Source: Rhytidiadelphus loreus
Lineage: Eukaryota; Streptophyta; Bryopsida; Hypnales; Hylocomiaceae
Reading direction: 5' to 3'
NCBI GenBank assembly: GCA_947034895.1
Contig: OX344764.1
Span: 15,562,001-15,626,000 of the forward strand
Length of the DNA stretch: 64,000 nucleotides
Shown here piece by piece: positions 60,519 to 64,000 of the stretch. The translations under genes were made by a program, and so were the position numbers. Numbering within the stretch: position 1 is the first letter of the stretch; every line of letters begins with the position of its first letter. The notes below the pieces were generated by a model that saw only the letters and a program-made list of their open reading frames with translations, made no database searches and was not told where the DNA came from.

Positions 60519-63500
60519 ATGGATGCGTGGACACGAGCTTCTACGATTGAACTCTTTTTTGCACTGGTAGCTGCAGCTTTCGCTTCGATTTTGTTGATTT
60601 ACTACTATGCCGAAGCCAGGAGGCGGAAGCATTTGCCCCCCGGACCCTGGCCATGGCCAGTCGTCGGAAACTTTCCTGCTTTGGGTGACCTGCCTCACAG
60701 ATCGCTGGAGAAAATGGCTGCCAAGTATGGAGGTCTCATGTATCTCCGCTTAGGTGCGACTCTCTTTTCCTGCACTCTCTTGAATTCTTCCGAGTATGAA
60801 CATTTCATCGTCCGTGTTAGTGAATGAACCTTACGTTTGTTAGAATCATGGGAGATCAGAGTTTTGAGATTTCAGTGAGATTGACGCTGAGTTTGGGATG
60901 CCAGACTTAAAACTGAAAGCTTTACCATGCTAGTCGTAGTTCTCAGAGCTCTTGGCACTTGAATTTCGTAGCTTTGGGATTTCGGAACATGCCATTTAAC
61001 AAATATGAGCACAGCAGATTGGATAAGAAGACGTGCCTCTGTTCTGCTAAAGATCAGAACACGAAAAGCCTGGTATGGCGGCATATAAAATAAAATGTTG
61101 GAATAATGGAATAGTGGAAGAATCAAATAAATCAGTCCGATCAGGAATCCAAATGATGGGTAGTCTGAGGCAGCGGCGACCTAGGCAATGGCGCCGGAAG
61201 AATCGCTGGGCGACCCCTGCCGGGTGAAATGAAGTTCATTGGGTTAATGGACAGGGGTTTATTGATATGTTCTTTTGGTTTTATACAAAAAAATAAAAAA
61301 ATGTTGAACATTGGAGAGCGGCCGGATGTCCTTCGTTTGTTGTACGGAAAGGAGGGCCGGAAAGGAACTCACCCGCCCATTCTTTCGGCAATGGCGACCA
61401 AGGTCGCCGCTGCTACAGGTGTCCCCAAATGACATATTTAAGGAGAAATATTAATTACAGATTATGCTTTACAGTATCCTAGTCTGACTATGTAGCCAAA
61501 CTGGCCAGGGTCCAAGCCCTGCATCGTAATTTCCACGGCTGCCGTTGCCAAGGAGTTTTACAAAACCAATGACACTAGCTTTGACTCCCGGCCCAAGCGG
61601 CTGGCCTGGACCGTGTGGCACAACGGTGACGAGAACTACCGAGTGCTCTCCCTCACTTCCAACCTGCCCTACTGGCGTCGCCTGCGGAGACTCTTCAACA
61701 CCGAGCTCTTCTCTCCGAAGCGCCATGCGTCGCAGAGAGAAATTCGGGCCGAGGAGATCCTGCACATGATGAAACTGCTGATGCAGGATTGCAAGAAAGG
61801 GGACCCCGTGGACATCAAGGCCTGGCTCTATGGGGTCACGTCCAACACGATGACGCGCATCATTGTCGGCAAGAGGTACTAACACCATCATCACTGATCA
61901 GAAGTCTGGAAAACCCTTTCTAGCTGGAAAGGTTGGGAAATGTGAAAAGTGTAGAGTTGATCTTCTCGCTCGTAGTGAAAATAGCTTCGATTTCATCTTT
62001 TAAATGATCTCTAAATCTTCAAACTAACAGTTAGTTTCTAAATACCAATTATTTCAAGACCGAAAGAATCGTACTTTAAAAGCCATACATGTAGAAACTC
62101 GCCCGCAAAGGTGTGATTTCTGGAAACCGTTTGTCTCTAGTCCGTGTGACCGTACATGACATTCCCCTTCCGCTTGTGATAATACATGACAGAGTTCGAC
62201 TGATTGTGATAATGTTTTGATTTGCTCTAGTATCCTGTATCACAAATGCAGATTCTACAGATCGTCCGAAGTGGGGGCTGAGAAGCAAAGAGAAGACTTG
62301 GTGAAGATGAACAGCACTCTCTTCGATATCTGTGGTGCGGTGATCATCAGTGACTTCGTGCCCTACTTGAGCTTCGTCAACCGACTACAAGGACACGCCA
62401 CCAAGTTTGCCGAGGTCCGAGACTTGTGTGCGAACCTCACAGAGAAGATTTTCGATTTGAAGGGCCACCGACAACGGTTGAAAGAGCGGAGAGGCGATCC
62501 CAGCTATGTCCCGGACTTCGAAGATGTGCTACTGGAGACTCCGTTGGATGATGGAGAGTATCTTCCGGACAAGGACATGCTCAAGGTTTTGCAGGTAAAT
62601 ATCGACGTCTCCTGCTCACAGACCGACAAAACCTACGTTTTCCTAGATGCAAACTATCACTGAGGTAACTACACCTAATTGTTTCCAAATATTAAGCAAT
62701 TGAGCAATGTTCCTATGATTCTTTAAGTGCCTAATTTTTGGTTGAATCTTGCTGGAAGTCTATAGTCTATGCATGACTTTAGATTCTTATATAGATTTTT
62801 TGAATTCCTTATGAATTCCTTATGAATTTTTAAAGTGCTAATTATAGATGTGTTCTAAAGTGATTGTAGCTAAACTAAAGGTAGTACCTTTTAGGCAAGA
62901 ATTTGTGAGGTCATTTTCAAAAAAAGATCACAATTAGGTGGATGTGTCTTAGCAAAAATTAACATAATAGTCAATTTAGACTAGTGAAATGACCTAGTGA
63001 AATTAATAGAAGAAGCCTTACAACTAGTTTAATTGATTTGAAAAATTCTAAATGAGGGGTCAAGTGTAACTTAATATATCAAGTAGCACATCCTAAAAGT
63101 GCCAATATCATGGAATACCACCAATTTAATGAAATTGGCATTCAAAAAATTAACATAATAGTCAATTTAGACTAGTGAAATGATCTAGTGAAATTAATAG
63201 AAGAAGCCAATTTTATGGAATAACACCAATTTAATGAAATTGGCATTCAAAGCATCATATACCATAATCATGGGATTTACGGTGAACAAACTTTTTATTT
63301 ACGCCAAAAGATATTGAAGTGGCCATTCTCTTTTTGTTTTTTGTTCCCGCATAATGGGCTTGCCATTCTACGATTTGTTGGTTTTGTAGGACTTCCATTG
63401 TTGCTTGCTTTTCTAACCATGTTGATTCATTCCTATGAAATTATGAATTGCAGGACCTTCTAAATGCAGGCACCGAGACGAGTGCCACTGTAATCGAATG

Positions 63501-64000
63501 GGCGATGGCAGAGCTCATCCTCCATCCCTCCTTCCTCCATCGTGCCCAACTTGAGCTCTCCTCCCACATCCCATCTTCTTTCCCTCCTCGCCTTGTTCTT
63601 GAATCCGACCTCCCTCACCTCCCCTTCCTTGCTGCCATCATCAATGAAGCCTTCCGCATGCATCCCCCAGTCCCCCTCCTCCTCCCTCATGAGTCCCACA
63701 CTGCCACCACCTTCTTCGGCTACCACTTCCCCCCCGGGACTTTATTGTTTATAAATACATTTGCGATTCACAAAGATAAAAGTGTATATGAGAATCCAGA
63801 AGAATTCGATCCGGAGAGGTTTGTAGGGAATGAAGTGAGCCAGTTGAATGGGAATGAAGGATATGAATTCTTGCCATTTGGAAAGGGGAGGAGGATGTGT
63901 CCGGCTTATACTCTAGGAAATACAATGGCAAGCTTGATGTTGGGAAACTTGTTGCATTGCTTGGATTGGGAGGTGCCAGAGGAAAAAGGGAAGGTAGATA
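60519..64000 (+). CDS. Cytochrome P450, A-type (CYP71-clan-like), copy B, runs off the window
   Basis: Exons: 60519-60753, 61509-61875, 62252-62594, and 63454 to the window end. Intron phases 1, 2, 0 match copy A exactly, and exons 2 and 3 have the same lengths as in A. Membrane anchor, [12 protein letters not shown] hinge, WRRLRR, EAFR, PERF and [10 protein letters not shown] are all present. The I-helix reads NAGTETSAT, the canonical (A/G)GxE/DT form, so this copy keeps the oxygen-activating residues that copy A lost. No stop or frameshift is seen to 64000; the C-terminal 25-30 residues lie outside. Intron 1 carries a MITE (61157-61424) and intron 3 about 0.5 kb of extra repetitive DNA. The chosen ATG at 60519 matches that of copy A; the protein begins MDAWTRAS. 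Confidence 0.93.
61157..61424. mobile_element. hAT-like MITE in intron 1 of P450 copy B, 268 bp
   Basis: Flanked by an exact 8-bp direct repeat CCAAATGA (61149-61156 and 61425-61432). Both ends carry GCAGCGGCGACCT in inverted orientation, about 14 bp inside each boundary. The element is GC-rich and absent from intron 1 of copy A. An 8-bp duplication is typical of hAT elements. The 67-aa ORF inside (61229-61432) is not supported. Confidence 0.75.
62845..63380. repeat. Insertion with direct repeats in intron 3 of P450 copy B
   Basis: Absent from intron 3 of copy A. Contains two copies of an approximately 65-bp segment (AATTAACATAATAGTCAATT... to AGAAGAAGCC) starting near 62957 and 63148, each followed by CACCAATTTAATGAAATTGG. 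The second unit lacks about 80 bp present in the first. Confidence 0.7.

Noticed and set aside
1..64000. CRISPR array, LTR retrotransposon, rRNA or tRNA genes
   Set aside because: Repeats seen are tandem, subterminal or inverted transposon repeats. No reverse transcriptase motif, long terminal repeat pair, cloverleaf or rRNA core was found by eye.

Overview
The window looks like nuclear DNA of a land plant. It is AT-rich (my impression; not computed) and gene-poor, with spliced genes, plant A-type cytochrome P450 genes and many DNA transposons. The P450 genes each have four exons. Together with a piggyBac-type transposon, a superfamily rarely described in seed plants, this makes me suspect a non-angiosperm (bryophyte, fern, lycophyte or gymnosperm), but the sequence alone does not settle it. 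I saw no rRNA, tRNA, CRISPR array or LTR retrotransposon.

Layout. 9-2219: a non-autonomous CACTA element with a smaller CACTA-type MITE nested inside. 2.3-8.7 kb: no gene, but a 3-kb array of a short GTCTAATTGAC-like motif and a small TTAA-flanked MITE. 8.7-13.5 kb: a TTAA-flanked MITE ending 6 bp from the stop codon of a reverse-strand gene built of tiny phase-0 exons. 13.6-14.2 kb and 22.0-22.5 kb: two inverted copies of a MITE with exact 10-bp target duplications. 15.7-21.3 kb: a CACTA (En/Spm) element with subterminal repeats and a decayed DUF4216-like ORF. 24-28.4 kb: scattered exon-like pieces, perhaps a decayed relative of the 9.6-13.5 kb gene. 29.4-31.8 kb: a reverse-strand coiled-coil gene with eight frame-consistent exons.

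32.8-41.0 kb is a nested complex. An old TTAA-flanked element carries a 558-bp palindromic MITE and was split at an internal TTAA by a 5.8-kb piggyBac-like transposon (35074-40869). That transposon has 13-bp perfect terminal repeats, TTAA on both sides, and a transposase ORF that retains the three expected Asp motifs and a Cys-rich tail but has two in-frame stops. Upstream of the transposase lies an unusual RG-rich second coding region with a DLNxxP motif. A relative at 48525-49485 preserves the empty TTAA site. 41-52 kb holds MITE debris and simple repeats.

52-64 kb is a tandem duplication of an A-type P450 gene including its upstream region. Copy A (53376-56334) is complete, 523 aa, but the I-helix acid/alcohol pair is replaced (ASTGAT). 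Copy B (60519 to the window end) keeps AGTETS. Transposon insertions separate the copies: a TIR element in the upstream region of A, and a MITE with an 8-bp target duplication in intron 1 of B. Between them lie a decayed ORF and a roughly 160-bp tandem repeat.
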